Shown piece by piece: positions 1 through 8,251 of a stretch of DNA of 64,000 nt (its first letter is position 1; each line of letters begins with the position of its first letter). Location of the stretch: contig NZ_CP146023.1 in NCBI RefSeq assembly GCF_036967205.1, positions 310,001 through 374,000 on the forward strand, in the 5' to 3' direction. Position numbers and translations under genes: made by a program. The notes beneath the pieces are model-generated. The model saw nothing but the letters and a program-made list of their open reading frames with translations. It did no database searches and was not told where the DNA came from. The stretch is from Streptomyces sp. Q6. GTDB taxonomy: Bacteria > Actinomycetota > Actinomycetes > Streptomycetales > Streptomycetaceae.

Positions 1-1032
1 ACCGCGGAGTTCGGCCTCGCGCCGGTCGTGGGCTCCGCGCCGAACGTCGGTGTCGTCGGCTACACCCTCGGCGGGGGCCTCAGCCCGCTGCTCGGCCGGT
101 CCCGCGGATACGCTGCCGACCAGGTGCGCCGCCTGTCCGTGGTCACCGCCGACGGAGAACCGCGTGAGGTGACACCCGACAGCGAACCCGATCTGTTCTG
201 GGCGCTGTTGGGCGGCAAGGGAAACTTCGCGGTCGTGACCGGGATCGAGTTCGAGGTGTTTCCCGTCGCCCGTTTCTACGGGGGCGGCCTCTACTTCTCC
301 GGCGCACATCTGGCCGAGGTCCTGGAGGCGTGGCGCGCCTGGCTGCCCGGCACGGGCGAGGACATGACCTCCTCTCTCGCCGTCCAGCGACTGCCCGACG
401 TCCCGGTTCTCACGGACGCCCTGCGCGGCGCCTTCGTCCTGCACCTGAGGATCGGCTACCTCGGATCGGCCGCCGACGGTGCCGAACTGATCGCCCCGTT
501 GCGGGACTGCGCGCCCGTTCTGCTCGACCTCGTGGCGGAAAAGCCCTTCACCTCGATCGGGGAGATCCACATGGATCCTGTGTTCCCGATGCCGTACTTC
601 GATCGCAGCACGTGTCTCACCGAGTTCACCGAGAAGACGGCGCGGACCCTCGTCGACCTTGCGGGCACGGAGTCCGGGTGCACCCTGGCGAGTGTGGAGA
701 TTCGCGCGCTGGGCGGCGCGCTCGACCGGACGCCCGCAACGCCGAACGCGGTGTCGAGCCGCGGACTCCCGTACCTCGTCTTCGCGCTCGCGCCGGGCGG
801 CCCGGCTCAGGCCAACGAGATACGGGCGGAGCTCGACCGGGTCGTGGGCGGTCTCGCCCCCTGGGCCGCCGACCGTGGCATGGTCAACTTCCTCTCCCCG
901 GATGAGGCGACAAGCCCCAACGCGGTGCGCGAGGTATTCGGGGCGGAGCGGTACGACAGGCTCGCAGCGGTGAAGAGGCGCTACGACCCGGACAACGTCT
1001 TCCGGTTCAACCACAACATCACGCCCGCCTGA
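1..1032 (+). CDS. FAD-binding PCMH/BBE oxidoreductase, 5' truncated by window
   Basis: The reading frame is open from base 1, so the N-terminus lies outside the window. The visible part has the second half of a PCMH-type FAD domain: the glycine-rich GYTLGGGLSPLLGR stretch near the edge and the GGKGNFAVVT motif about 45 residues later, both typical of flavin-linked oxidases of the berberine-bridge/GlcD type. The end (RRYDPDNVFRFNHNI) is the classic BBE C-terminal motif. Such enzymes oxidise alcohols, sugars or phenolics with covalent or tight FAD, often in secondary metabolism; the substrate cannot be told. It ends about 130 bp before the next gene, so it is probably its own unit. Confidence 0.9.
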   Translation, partial: TAEFGLAPVVGSAPNVGVVGYTLGGGLSPLLGRSRGYAADQVRRLSVVTADGEPREVTPDSEPDLFWALLGGKGNFAVVTGIEFEVFPVARFYGGGLYFSGAHLAEVLEAWRAWLPGTGEDMTSSLAVQRLPDVPVLTDALRGAFVLHLRIGYLGSAADGAELIAPLRDCAPVLLDLVAEKPFTSIGEIHMDPVFPMPYFDRSTCLTEFTEKTARTLVDLAGTESGCTLASVEIRALGGALDRTPATPNAVSSRGLPYLVFALAPGGPAQANEIRAELDRVVGGLAPWAADRGMVNFLSPDEATSPNAVREVFGAERYDRLAAVKRRYDPDNVFRFNHNITPA

Positions 1033-1166
1033 CAGGAACGGTGACGGCGACCGTCAACTGACTGATGTGCACCATTTGCGCATCGGTCAGGCTGGCCACG
1101 GGGCCCAGGATCCGAGGGTTCCGGGCGGCACGCCCGCCGCGCCCGACACAGAGATGAGGACCTGAC

Positions 1167-2060
1167 GTGACATCGGTCGAGCAGCCGCGTGCGCTCAAGA
1201 GCAGCAACCCGATCCTGTCGCGGGAACAGTTCACGCGGCGCGGCGGACAGAAAACGGCGATCCGCGACCCGCAGACCGGGATCGCTGTCGTACGGGACCG
1301 TATCGGGGCGGGCACAGACCGAGATCTGGGCGGTCCCGGCAGGCGGGAGCCGCTGCCCGTCCTCGTCGGCGACCTGCTCACGATGGACGACGTCCTGCCC
1401 CGCGCGGCGTCGGCGCTCGGCGTCTGCGCCCTCACGGCCGTGCTGTCGTGGACAGTGTTCCCCCTCGCCGGCCTCCCCGCGGCCGTGTCGTACGCAGTCG
1501 CCGCCTGCGCCGCGGCTGTCGGTGCAGCACTCGTGGTGGCGCAGTGTCGCCGCAGCCGCTCCTCGTCCTGGCCGGCGCTGGCGTTCGCAGTGTGCGAGGG
1601 GTTGTTCCTGGGCGTGCTGTCCGCCACGGCCTCCAGTCACCTGTCATCGGGTGTCCTCGTCCAGATCGTGCTCGCCACGATGGCGACCTCCGCCGCAACG
1701 CTGTTCGCGCGGGCGCTGCACTGGATATGTGTGACCTCGCGGTGGTACGGACACGTGGGCGTGTCTCTGCTCGGCCTGGCCGTCCTCGCCTGGGCCGACT
1801 GGTTCCTCGTCTCCCTGCTGGGGCCCGACCGGCTAGGTCTGCGGCCTTTCGGCCTCGGCGCCGCCATGGGCGTTGTGGGCATCGTCCTGGCGGTGTCCTT
1901 CCTGCCCCTGCACTTCAAGCAGGTCGAGGCGGGCATCACCCACGGCACACCTCGTGACCAGGCGTGGCCGGCGGCGTTCGGGCTCACCCTGACGCTGGTC
2001 TGGCTGTACGTGGAGACCGTACGGCTGTTCGCGCTGTCTCCGACCGACGACGTGTACTGA
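1167..2060 (+). CDS. Bax inhibitor-1/YccA family membrane protein
   Basis: 297 residues with a soluble N-terminus of about 80 residues and six or seven hydrophobic segments. The family pattern is visible: an SSNPILSR start motif, an LTMDDVLPRAASALGV segment entering the first membrane helix, and the C-terminal pattern QVEAGITHGTPRDQAWPAAF followed by a last helix with LVWLYVETVRLFA. Bacterial members form small membrane channels or calcium-leak proteins of uncertain role. The GTG start at 1167 has a GAGGA ribosome site 6 bp upstream. The N-terminal tail is longer than usual. No neighbour suggests a pathway. Confidence 0.85.
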   Translation: MTSVEQPRALKSSNPILSREQFTRRGGQKTAIRDPQTGIAVVRDRIGAGTDRDLGGPGRREPLPVLVGDLLTMDDVLPRAASALGVCALTAVLSWTVFPLAGLPAAVSYAVAACAAAVGAALVVAQCRRSRSSSWPALAFAVCEGLFLGVLSATASSHLSSGVLVQIVLATMATSAATLFARALHWICVTSRWYGHVGVSLLGLAVLAWADWFLVSLLGPDRLGLRPFGLGAAMGVVGIVLAVSFLPLHFKQVEAGITHGTPRDQAWPAAFGLTLTLVWLYVETVRLFALSPTDDVY

Positions 2061-2096
2061 GGGAGCGTCGGCCCCTGGTCGGCTCCTCAGGGACGG

Positions 2097-2313
2097 GTCA
2101 GCAGGCGGTCAGTTCGATGACCTGGGTGACGAGGCGGGGTGGGGGACCGCGACGGGGTGTGAGGCGGTGGCCTCGGTGCTGCGGGCGTGGGCGCGCTCGG
2201 CCATGAACTGCCGGGCGGCCGCGGGGTGTTGAGGTCGTCGGTGGTGACGATGTCTCAGCTCGGCCTGGTTTACCAGGCAGTGCAGGTCGCCTCCACCTCA
2301 CCTCCAGTTCGGA
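2097..2313 (-). pseudogene. Decayed C-terminal remnant of an alpha/beta hydrolase
   Basis: On the minus strand, pieces in different frames give AAARQFMAERAHARSTEA, then SHPVAVPHP, then VTQVIELTAC and a stop. This resembles the end of the small alpha/beta hydrolases that finish with a 'QRFMAERAGA...SHAVAVSHP' pattern. At least two frameshifts break it. The N-terminal part of the same family lies on the same strand at 7790-7999, on the other side of the insertion-sequence array. I infer that the two are ends of one gene whose middle was lost. Confidence 0.5.
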
Positions 2314-2369
2314 CTAGGCGCTGTCTCTTTGAAGCCCTGACGCCTTGGAAGCGGGCCGATTACTCTGTC

Positions 2370-2678
2370 GTGGTGGCCAAGAGGATTGAGTCGGAGCTGG
2401 TAGTTGACCTGCGGGGGAGGCCCATCGAAACGCTCGATGACTTTTGGGACGCCCTGGCTGAGCCTTGCGGACTGCCGGAGTGGTTCGGTCGGAACACGGA
2501 AGCCTGGCGGGACACCATCCAGACGCGGGGCATCTCCGAGGTCATCGACAGCTACGACGTCCTGGTCGTGCATGTGGACAAGCGAGGAGTCTTCGCCGCC
2601 CGCAACCGTGAGGCCCGAGCCCTGCGAAGCGCCTTTTCGGGGCAGCAGTCGCGACTGGTCGTGCACGAGTTGCTCTGA
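2370..2678 (+). CDS. Barstar-like (barnase inhibitor) protein inside IS A
   Basis: About 102 residues from a GTG at 2370 or 2373; the frame stays open further upstream through the IS end, so the start is uncertain and no strong ribosome site is seen. The protein follows the barstar pattern: a first strand ESELVVDLRGRPIETLDDFW, then DALAEPCGLPEWFGRNTEAW, the family's signature of a short helix plus a G-L-P-x-WFGRN loop. Barstar proteins inhibit barnase-type ribonucleases. The stop is one base from the convergent transposase stop, so no IS end can lie between the two genes. It is probably a passenger gene or an immunity protein caught by the element. Confidence 0.7.
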   Translation: MVAKRIESELVVDLRGRPIETLDDFWDALAEPCGLPEWFGRNTEAWRDTIQTRGISEVIDSYDVLVVHVDKRGVFAARNREARALRSAFSGQQSRLVVHELL

Positions 2679-2679
2679 A

Positions 2680-3545
2680 TCACTGCGTCGAGCGGGACCA
2701 GATCAGGATGGCCGCCAAGTGCACAGCAGCCTCGTAGGCCAGGGCAAGCTTGTCCGTGCGCATTGCCAGACCGCGCCATTGCTTCAATCGGCTAATGCAC
2801 CGTTCGACGGTGTTGCGCTGCTTGTATGCCTCCGCATCGAAACCTGGCGGTCGGCCTCCAGCTCGCCCTCTCCGCAGACGGTGTCCGACCTGGTCGGCAG
2901 GCTGCGGGATGACGGCGCGAATGCCTCGCCGTCGGAGATGGCTGCGGATCGCGCGGGAAGAATAGGCGCGGTCCGCGAGGACGGTCTCCGGGCGAGTCCG
3001 GGGCCTACCGAGTCCGCGTCGCGGGACGCGGATCCTGGCCATGACGGCCTCGAATGCCGGAGCATCACCCGCCTGACCAGCGGTGACGTAGAGGGCCAAC
3101 GGCCGTGCCCGGTTGTCGCTGGCCAGATGTACTTTCGTACTCAGGCCGCCACGAGAACTTCCGAGTGCATGATCGTCGGGTTCGGACCGCCGCGCAGCCC
3201 CCTTTTCACAGCCCCAGCCGCGTGCTGATGGGCCCGGCAGATGGTGGAGTCCACCGAGACAGTCCATTCCACGTCGTCATCAGCGTCGGCGGTGGCCAGG
3301 ACGGCGGCAAGGATCCGTGCCCAGGTGCCGTCGACGGCCCACCTGATGAGACGTTTGTGGGCCGTCTGGAAGGAGCCAAGCTCCTCTGGCAGGTCCCGCC
3401 AGGGCGAACAGGTGCGGTACTTCCACGCAATGGCCTCAAGGGTGCGGCGGTGGTCGGCCCATCGCCGACCGCGGACCGGATCGGCCGGCATCAGCGGCTT
3501 GATCCGGGTCCACATCGCATCAGTGATCACTAACCGGATGGACAC
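2680..3545 (-). CDS. IS5-family transposase, two frames joined by -1 frameshift
   Basis: The first frame (3545 down to 3141) holds the N-terminal DUF4096-like part with ITDAMWTRIKPLMP and WRDLPEELG and the first catalytic Asp in VDSTICRAHQH. The second frame (about 3215 to 2680) continues with GGLSTKVHL, the second Asp in VLADRAYSSRA and the Glu in RNTVERCISRLKQWR. The switch lies at an A4G5 run (reverse strand of about 3202-3210), a typical -1 slippery site in this IS group, so the gene is likely active rather than broken. It lies inside IS A and is convergent with the barstar-like gene. Confidence 0.85.
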
Positions 3546-3586
3546 GTCCGATCAACTGGTCAGCCCACCAAAGAGACACGCTCTAG

Positions 3587-4966
3587 TAGGACTTTGTTAG
3601 GTGGTGTCGTAGGGCTGCCAGGGTGCGGGTTGGTGGCAGGTGGGGCAGTGTCCTGACCAGGTGGCGAGCGTCTGCTGGAGTTGTGCGAGGGCCTGGTAGA
3701 GGGTCAGGCCCCGGCAGGGGCTTTTGGGTCGGTGCGCTGTTCGGTGAGGAAGAGGTGGGCCGCGGTCACCAGGGTGGTGTGGCGGTGCCAGCCGTCCCAG
3801 GACCGGCCCTCGAAGTGGTCGAGACCGAGGGCGGTCTTCAGCTCGCGGTAGTCGTGCTCGATGCGCCAGCGGGTCTTGGCGAGGCGGACCAGGACCCGGG
3901 GTGGCAGATCGGCGGGCAGGTTGGAGAGCCAGTACCTGACCGGCTCGTCGGCGCCTTTGGGCCACTGGGCGATCAGCCAGCGCAGAGCGATGGTGCCATC
4001 GTCGGCGGGCCGGGGACGACGACCGGCCGGACGGACCCGCAGGAACACGAACCGGGCCTGCATCCGGCCCCGCGAGCCGCGTCGCCAGCCGACGGTGACG
4101 GCCTGGCCGGGGTCCGCGGCCCGGACGTGCTCGCGCAGGCTGACCGGGCGGGTCCGGTAGCGGGCAAGCGGGCGCGGGCCCAGTCCGCTGTAGGGCGGGG
4201 TGACCGGCTCGATATCTGCCGGGTAGGCCGTCAACTCGCCCTTGACCTGCAGCACATAGGCCAGCTGTCGCTCCTCCAGCCCCCTGCGGAAGGAGGCGTT
4301 GTTGCCGTATCCGGCGTCGGCGGCCACCACCGCGGGCCGCAGGCCGAGCCCGGCCAGCTCGTCGAGCATGTCGAAGGCCAGCTGCCACTTGGGCCGGTGA
4401 TGCACGTCTGTCGGGATGCGGCAGTGCCGGCGCTGCCGGGCGGCATCAGGCCCGTCCCAGCTCTCGGGCAGGAACAGCCGCCAGGCCAGCGGGCAGGATG
4501 CGCGGTCGGTGGCCGCGTGCACGCTCACTGCTACCTGGCAGTTGGCGGTCTTGCCCAGCGGCGGGCAGTACTGCGCGGCGACCGCGGGCGACAGGTCACC
4601 GTCCTTGGGGAAACCGGTGTCGTCCACCACCCACACCTCCGGCCGGACCACCGCCATCGCACGGCGGGCCAGCCGCTGCTGGACCGCGTTGGCGGGCCAG
4701 GTCGACGAGGTGACGAACTGCTGCAGCCGTTGATGATCGACGCCGAGTCGGCGGGCCATCGGCTGCATCGACTTGCGGCGACCGTCCAGGAGCAGGCCCC
4801 GCAGATACAGTCCGCCCTTGGCCCGCTGGTCCGACCGCACCAACGGCGCGAACACCTCCGCCGCAAAATCCTCCAGCCGGTCACGGCACCCGGCAAGCTC
4901 CTCCGGAGTCATACCCCCAGCGAACTACCGAGCCCTGAACCTGACCAGTCACCTAACAAAGTCCTA
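3587..4966. mobile_element. IS701-family insertion sequence
   Basis: Perfect 17-bp inverted repeats TAGGACTTTGTTAGGTG at both ends. CTAG lies at both junctions (3583-3586 and 4967-4970), which is the known target and duplication of the IS701 family. The element is 1380 bp with one complete transposase gene. It sits exactly between IS A and IS B, so it probably inserted into a CTAG made where those two met and is the youngest of the stack. Confidence 0.92.
3704..4912 (-). CDS. IS701-family transposase
   Basis: 402 residues, normal length for the family. The DDE triad is visible: Asp in VWVVDDTGFPKDG, Asp in VVAADAGYGNN, and Glu in RWRIEHDYRELKTALGLDHF followed by the conserved WDGWHRHTTLVTAAH. 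The N-terminal region with YLRGLLLDGRRKSMQPMA is also characteristic. The ATG at 4912 comes shortly after the right inverted repeat. No frameshift or missing catalytic residue is seen, so the element looks functional. Confidence 0.95.
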   Translation of the reverse strand: MTPEELAGCRDRLEDFAAEVFAPLVRSDQRAKGGLYLRGLLLDGRRKSMQPMARRLGVDHQRLQQFVTSSTWPANAVQQRLARRAMAVVRPEVWVVDDTGFPKDGDLSPAVAAQYCPPLGKTANCQVAVSVHAATDRASCPLAWRLFLPESWDGPDAARQRRHCRIPTDVHHRPKWQLAFDMLDELAGLGLRPAVVAADAGYGNNASFRRGLEERQLAYVLQVKGELTAYPADIEPVTPPYSGLGPRPLARYRTRPVSLREHVRAADPGQAVTVGWRRGSRGRMQARFVFLRVRPAGRRPRPADDGTIALRWLIAQWPKGADEPVRYWLSNLPADLPPRVLVRLAKTRWRIEHDYRELKTALGLDHFEGRSWDGWHRHTTLVTAAHLFLTEQRTDPKAPAGA

Positions 4967-4969
4967 CTA

Positions 4970-5867
4970 GGGCCTGTCTTCAAAGTAGCGGCGCGGGATG
5001 ATGGGTCTTGTGAGTCGCCGCTATGAACTGACCGATGAGGAATGGGAGTTGTTACGCCCGTTCCTACCGGCGGCATCGTTCGGTCGCCCGCGGGCGGACG
5101 ACCGGACGATGTTGAACGGGATCGTATGGAAGATCCGTGCGGGCGCCGCCTGGCGGGATGTGCCAGCCCGGTACGGGCCGTGGCAGTCGTTGTACACACG
5201 TTTCCGCAGGTGGGCCCTGGACGGCACGTTCACCCGCATGCTTGCCGCGGTCCAGGCCGACCGCGACGCGAACGCGGACGTGGACTGGCTGGTGGCCGTC
5301 GACTCCACTGTGGTCCGTGCCCATCAACACGCGGCCGGCGCGAAAAGGGGGGCCGGTCGAGGGACGAACCGGCAGATCACGCCCTCGGTCGATCCCGAGG
5401 TGGACTGACCACCAAGATCCATCTTGCCTGTGACGGCCGCGGCCGCCCGCTCTCGTTCACTCTCACTGGCGGTAACCGCAATGACTGCACCCAGTTCGGA
5501 CAGGTCATGGCGGGTATTCGCGTCGCTCGACTCGGCTCCGGTCGCCCCCGCACTCGCCCCGACCGGGTGGTCGCGGACAAGGGCTACTCGTCCCGGGCCA
5601 TCCGCACCCATCTGCGCCGACGCGGCATCAAGGCCACCATTCCCGAACGGGTCGACCAACTCGCCGGGCGAGCACGACGCCGTGAACGGCGATGCGGCTT
5701 CGACAAGGCTGCCTACCGGCGCCGCAACGTCGTCGAGCGCTGCTTCAACCGCCTCAAGCAATGGCGCGGCATCGCCACCCGATACGACAAGACCGCGACC
5801 TCCTTCGAAGCCGCGGTCACCCTCGCATCAACGCTCCTCTGGCTCCGCCCACTTTGAAGACAGGCCC
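4970..5867. mobile_element. IS5-type insertion sequence B
   Basis: Perfect inverted repeats GGGCCTGTCTTCAAAGT at 4970-4986 and its complement at 5851-5867. TA flanks both ends (4968-4969 and 5868-5869). It is 898 bp with a plus-strand transposase. Its left TA is part of the CTAG beside IS701 and its right TA is also the left flank of IS C. Confidence 0.92.
4998..5857 (+). CDS. IS5-family transposase, programmed -1 frameshift
   Basis: The first frame (4998-5408) carries the N-terminal domain (YELTDEEWELLRPFLP, WRDVPARYGPW) and the first Asp in VAVDSTVVRAHQH. After the run AAAAGGGGGG at 5343-5352 the frame shifts by -1 and continues to 5857 with GGLTTKIHLACDG, Asp in VVADKGYSSRA and Glu in RNVVERCFNRLKQWRG. 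All DDE residues are present when the frames are joined, so ribosomal frameshifting is the likely mode. The start may be either of two adjacent ATGs or the GTG just after them. Confidence 0.9.
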
Positions 5868-5869
5868 TA

Positions 5870-6740
5870 AAGCGTGTTGCACAAGGCGGTGTTCGGGCAG
5901 GTCAGGGTTAGTGAGGGCAGTCCTCTGGTCATGAGGCGAGGGCGAGGTTGTGCATCTGGGCGACGGCTTGGACGGCGTGGTGAAGGCCGTCGCCGTGCTG
6001 CCGGCAGTCGCGGAGGATCTTGTAGTTCTTCATCCGGCCGATCACATGCTCCACCCGGGCCCGCACCGTGCGATGGGCGGCGTTGTCGGCCTCCTCGCCC
6101 GCCAGCAGCTCGCGTCGGGGGCGTTTGCGGTGCGGGGTGACCATCCCGCAGTTGAGGTAGGCACCGTCGGCCAGCATGGTCACGCCCTGGCAGTGCTGGG
6201 CCAGGCCGGAGGCCCGCCAGGCGTGCGCGTCCGCGGTGGTGCCCGGCACCGGCCGGGCCGCGGCGATCACGAGACGGGTGTCGGCATCCACAATGACCTG
6301 CACGTTTGCGGAGAACCGGTAGTTGCGTGAGGAGGAGCCGACGTGCCGGTCGCGGACCGGGATGAGGGTGCCGTCCACGATCCACAACCGGTCCGCCGCG
6401 TCGGCCGGACGGGCCACCGGCTCCAGCGCGAGCAGCGGGCCGAGCTTCTGGATCACCCGGCACACGGTCGAGGAAGAGGTCCCGAACAGCGGCCCGAGCT
6501 GCCGCATGGTCAGGTTGGTGCGGTAGTACACGGCCACGATCAAGACCCGTTCGGCCAGCGGCAGACACCACGGACGGCCCCGCAGCGTGCCGTTGCCGCC
6601 TCGGTCACGGACCACCCTCAGCAGCCGCCCGAACTGCTCCATCGACAGCCCCGTGAACGTCTCCACCCACACCCGTTCAGCCCTCAACACCCCAGCCATA
6701 CACCGGATATGCCCAGTTCACGGCCTTGTGCAACACGCTT
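5870..6740. mobile_element. IS5-type insertion sequence C
   Basis: Inverted repeats AAGCGTGTTGCACAAGGC at 5870-5887 and its complement ending at 6740. TA lies on both sides (5868-5869, shared with IS B, and 6741-6742). It is 871 bp with one uninterrupted transposase gene on the minus strand. Confidence 0.92.
5929..6699 (-). CDS. IS5-family transposase (HTH_4/DDE_4 type)
   Basis: 256 residues in a single frame. The N-terminus has a helix-turn-helix (LTMRQLGPLFGTSSSTVCRV) and the catalytic domain shows Asp in LWIVDGTLIPVRD, Asp in TMLADGAYLNCGM and Glu in RARVEHVIGRMKNYKILRDC. It ends with the family's HHAVQAVAQMHNLAL tail. It lies wholly inside IS C and has the right length, so the element appears intact. 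Confidence 0.92.
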   Translation of the reverse strand: MAGVLRAERVWVETFTGLSMEQFGRLLRVVRDRGGNGTLRGRPWCLPLAERVLIVAVYYRTNLTMRQLGPLFGTSSSTVCRVIQKLGPLLALEPVARPADAADRLWIVDGTLIPVRDRHVGSSSRNYRFSANVQVIVDADTRLVIAAARPVPGTTADAHAWRASGLAQHCQGVTMLADGAYLNCGMVTPHRKRPRRELLAGEEADNAAHRTVRARVEHVIGRMKNYKILRDCRQHGDGLHHAVQAVAQMHNLALAS

Positions 6741-6742
6741 TA

Positions 6743-7789
6743 CGAGCTCGTGCACGGTAGGCGGTGAGACGTCGCGAACTTCGGTGCGACCCAGCTTCAC
6801 ATCTGCCATGTCGGGTTCAGGTCCGCGGTCTGCTGGTGGGACAGCAGGCCGGCGATGGCTTGGACGGTGTCGCTCATGTGCTCGCGGCGGCCGAGGTGGC
6901 GGGCCAGGGCCCGCCAGTTCTTCAGATGGGCGATGCCGTGCTCGACACGGATACGTCGTGATGAGTGCGCCTTGCGCTGGCGCTCGTGCATCTCTTCGTA
7001 CCAGTCCGGGGCGTTCTTCTTGAACTTGCGGTGCGGTGGTGTCACCACCCGGCCACCGGTCTGGGCGCCCAGTCCCTGGTAGCCGGCATCAGCCAGGATC
7101 TCGACTGCAGGCCCGTCGGCCAAGAGGTTGACCAGCCCTAACTGGCGGGCATGGGTGATGTCCGCGCAGCTTGCGGGACGGGCCGGGCTGCACCACAGCA
7201 CGCGGCCTTCGCCGTCCGTGACCACCATGGACTTGACGGCGTTCTGCTTGTTCTTGCCGGAGATGAACTTGTCGCGGTCCTTGCGTCCGGCAGCGGGCCG
7301 GCGGACCCGGATCTCGGTGCCGTCGACGATGCCGGTCGCCCCGCTCGCGCCGAGATGGTCGACAACCTCAGCGAGAGACCGCAGCCGCACGTCGGGGCTG
7401 ACGGTGCAGCCCCGCTCGGCGAGCAGGGGCCGCACCTCACCGATGGCCCGGGTGACGGTGGAACGGTCCGCTCCGAACCAGCAGGCCAGCACATCATGGG
7501 TGACCCCGTGACGAAGATGGACCAGCGTGGCCAGCAGCCGGTCGACGAACACCAGCCGGTACTTCGCGCCTGCGCCCACAGCCCTCTGCCGCGGGCGAGC
7601 GGCAAGCCTCGCCTGATGACGCTCATGCCACAACGGTCCGATCTCCTCGACGAGTTCAGCAATCACTCCGGCAGTCAGCCCCGTGATCCGCCGATTGCCG
7701 ATGATCACCGCGCGCGTCGAGTTCCCCACCACCCGACCATGATCAACCATCCAGGCTCGACGTCTCACCGCCTACCGTGCACGAGCTCG
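6743..7789. mobile_element. IS5-type insertion sequence D
   Basis: About 32-bp near-perfect inverted repeats starting CGAGCTCGTGCACGGTAGGC at 6743 and the complement ending at 7789. TTA flanks both ends (6740-6742 and 7790-7792). It is 1047 bp with a single minus-strand transposase gene. Its right end interrupts the alpha/beta hydrolase fragment. Confidence 0.92.
6797..7768 (-). CDS. IS5-family transposase of IS D
   Basis: 323 residues. It has an N-terminal HTH region (VLACWFGADRSTVTRAIGEV) and a DDE_4-type core: Asp in GIVDGTEIRVRRP, Asp in VEILADAGYQGLG and Glu in RRIRVEHGIAHLKNWRALAR. The lysine-rich insert GKNKQNAVKS is usual in this subgroup. The first codons overlap the right inverted repeat, so the true start may be the ATG at 7750 or a later GTG. 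Complete and likely functional. Confidence 0.9.
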   Translation of the reverse strand: MRRRAWMVDHGRVVGNSTRAVIIGNRRITGLTAGVIAELVEEIGPLWHERHQARLAARPRQRAVGAGAKYRLVFVDRLLATLVHLRHGVTHDVLACWFGADRSTVTRAIGEVRPLLAERGCTVSPDVRLRSLAEVVDHLGASGATGIVDGTEIRVRRPAAGRKDRDKFISGKNKQNAVKSMVVTDGEGRVLWCSPARPASCADITHARQLGLVNLLADGPAVEILADAGYQGLGAQTGGRVVTPPHRKFKKNAPDWYEEMHERQRKAHSSRRIRVEHGIAHLKNWRALARHLGRREHMSDTVQAIAGLLSHQQTADLNPTWQM

Positions 7790-7999
7790 TTAGGGGACGG
7801 GCCGCTGCGCGGCGGCCGTAATCGCGGCCTGGCCGAGGACGGTGCGCAGCGGGTTCGCCGCGGCACCGACCGGGTAGCCCGGCCTCCGCAGATCGGCGAT
7901 GACACCGTTCCAGCTGGAGCCGTCGTCGAAGGCGCCATGCTCCAGGACGAAGGTCGGCTGCGGGGCGCGGGCGGCGTTCTCGATCTGGGTGTTCTCCAC
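7790..7999 (-). pseudogene. N-terminal fragment of an alpha/beta hydrolase cut by IS D
   Basis: From a GTG at 7999 the frame gives APQPTFVLEHGAFDDGSSW and then NGVIADLRRPGYPVGAAANP, the oxyanion/HGxFxxGSSW start of small alpha/beta hydrolases. It then runs into the IS D junction and stops at the TTA duplication. The nucleophile elbow (GHSYGG) and everything after it are missing. The matching C-terminal remnant lies at 2097-2313 beyond the IS array on the same strand. Confidence 0.75.
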
Positions 8000-8071
8000 G
8001 ATGGCGGTGCCGTGAGCGCGAGGGGCGCGATGACACCTGTCCCGGTCACGACCCATGAAGGGGAGACTGCC

Positions 8072-8251
8072 ATGAACGAGCGACTCACCGACGCGTCCCG
8101 CCACACGCGTTTCGGAGTGCTTCCCGAGCGCGTCCGATTCGAGGACAGGACCGAGGAAGTGGAGACCGACCAGGGGCCCATCGGCGTGGCGTACATCCCC
8201 GAGGGCCCATGGAAGTACTACCCGTGCCTCGCGCTCGACATGGGGCTGTGA
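8072..8251 (+). CDS. Small hypothetical protein (59 aa)
   Basis: ATG at 8072 with an AGGGGAGA ribosome site 6-13 bp upstream gives a 59-residue acidic protein that starts MNERLTDASRHTRFGVLPER and ends PWKYYPCLALDMGL. There is no signal peptide or membrane segment, and I do not recognise a family. The strong ribosome site and the clean stop support it as a real gene. It is divergent from the hydrolase fragment. Confidence 0.5.
   Translation: MNERLTDASRHTRFGVLPERVRFEDRTEEVETDQGPIGVAYIPEGPWKYYPCLALDMGL

Larger units (their letters stand above)
2317..3583. mobile_element. IS5-type insertion sequence A with a passenger gene
   Basis: Imperfect terminal inverted repeats: GGCGCTGTCTCTTTG at 2317-2331 and the complement of GAGCGTGTCTCTTTG ending at 3583 (11 of 15 match, inner ten identical). 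Both sides are flanked by TA within CTAG (2314-2317 and 3583-3586), which fits a TA target duplication. The transposase is on the minus strand. At 1267 bp it is longer than the usual ~850-900 bp because a barstar-like ORF sits between the left end and the transposase stop. Confidence 0.7.
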
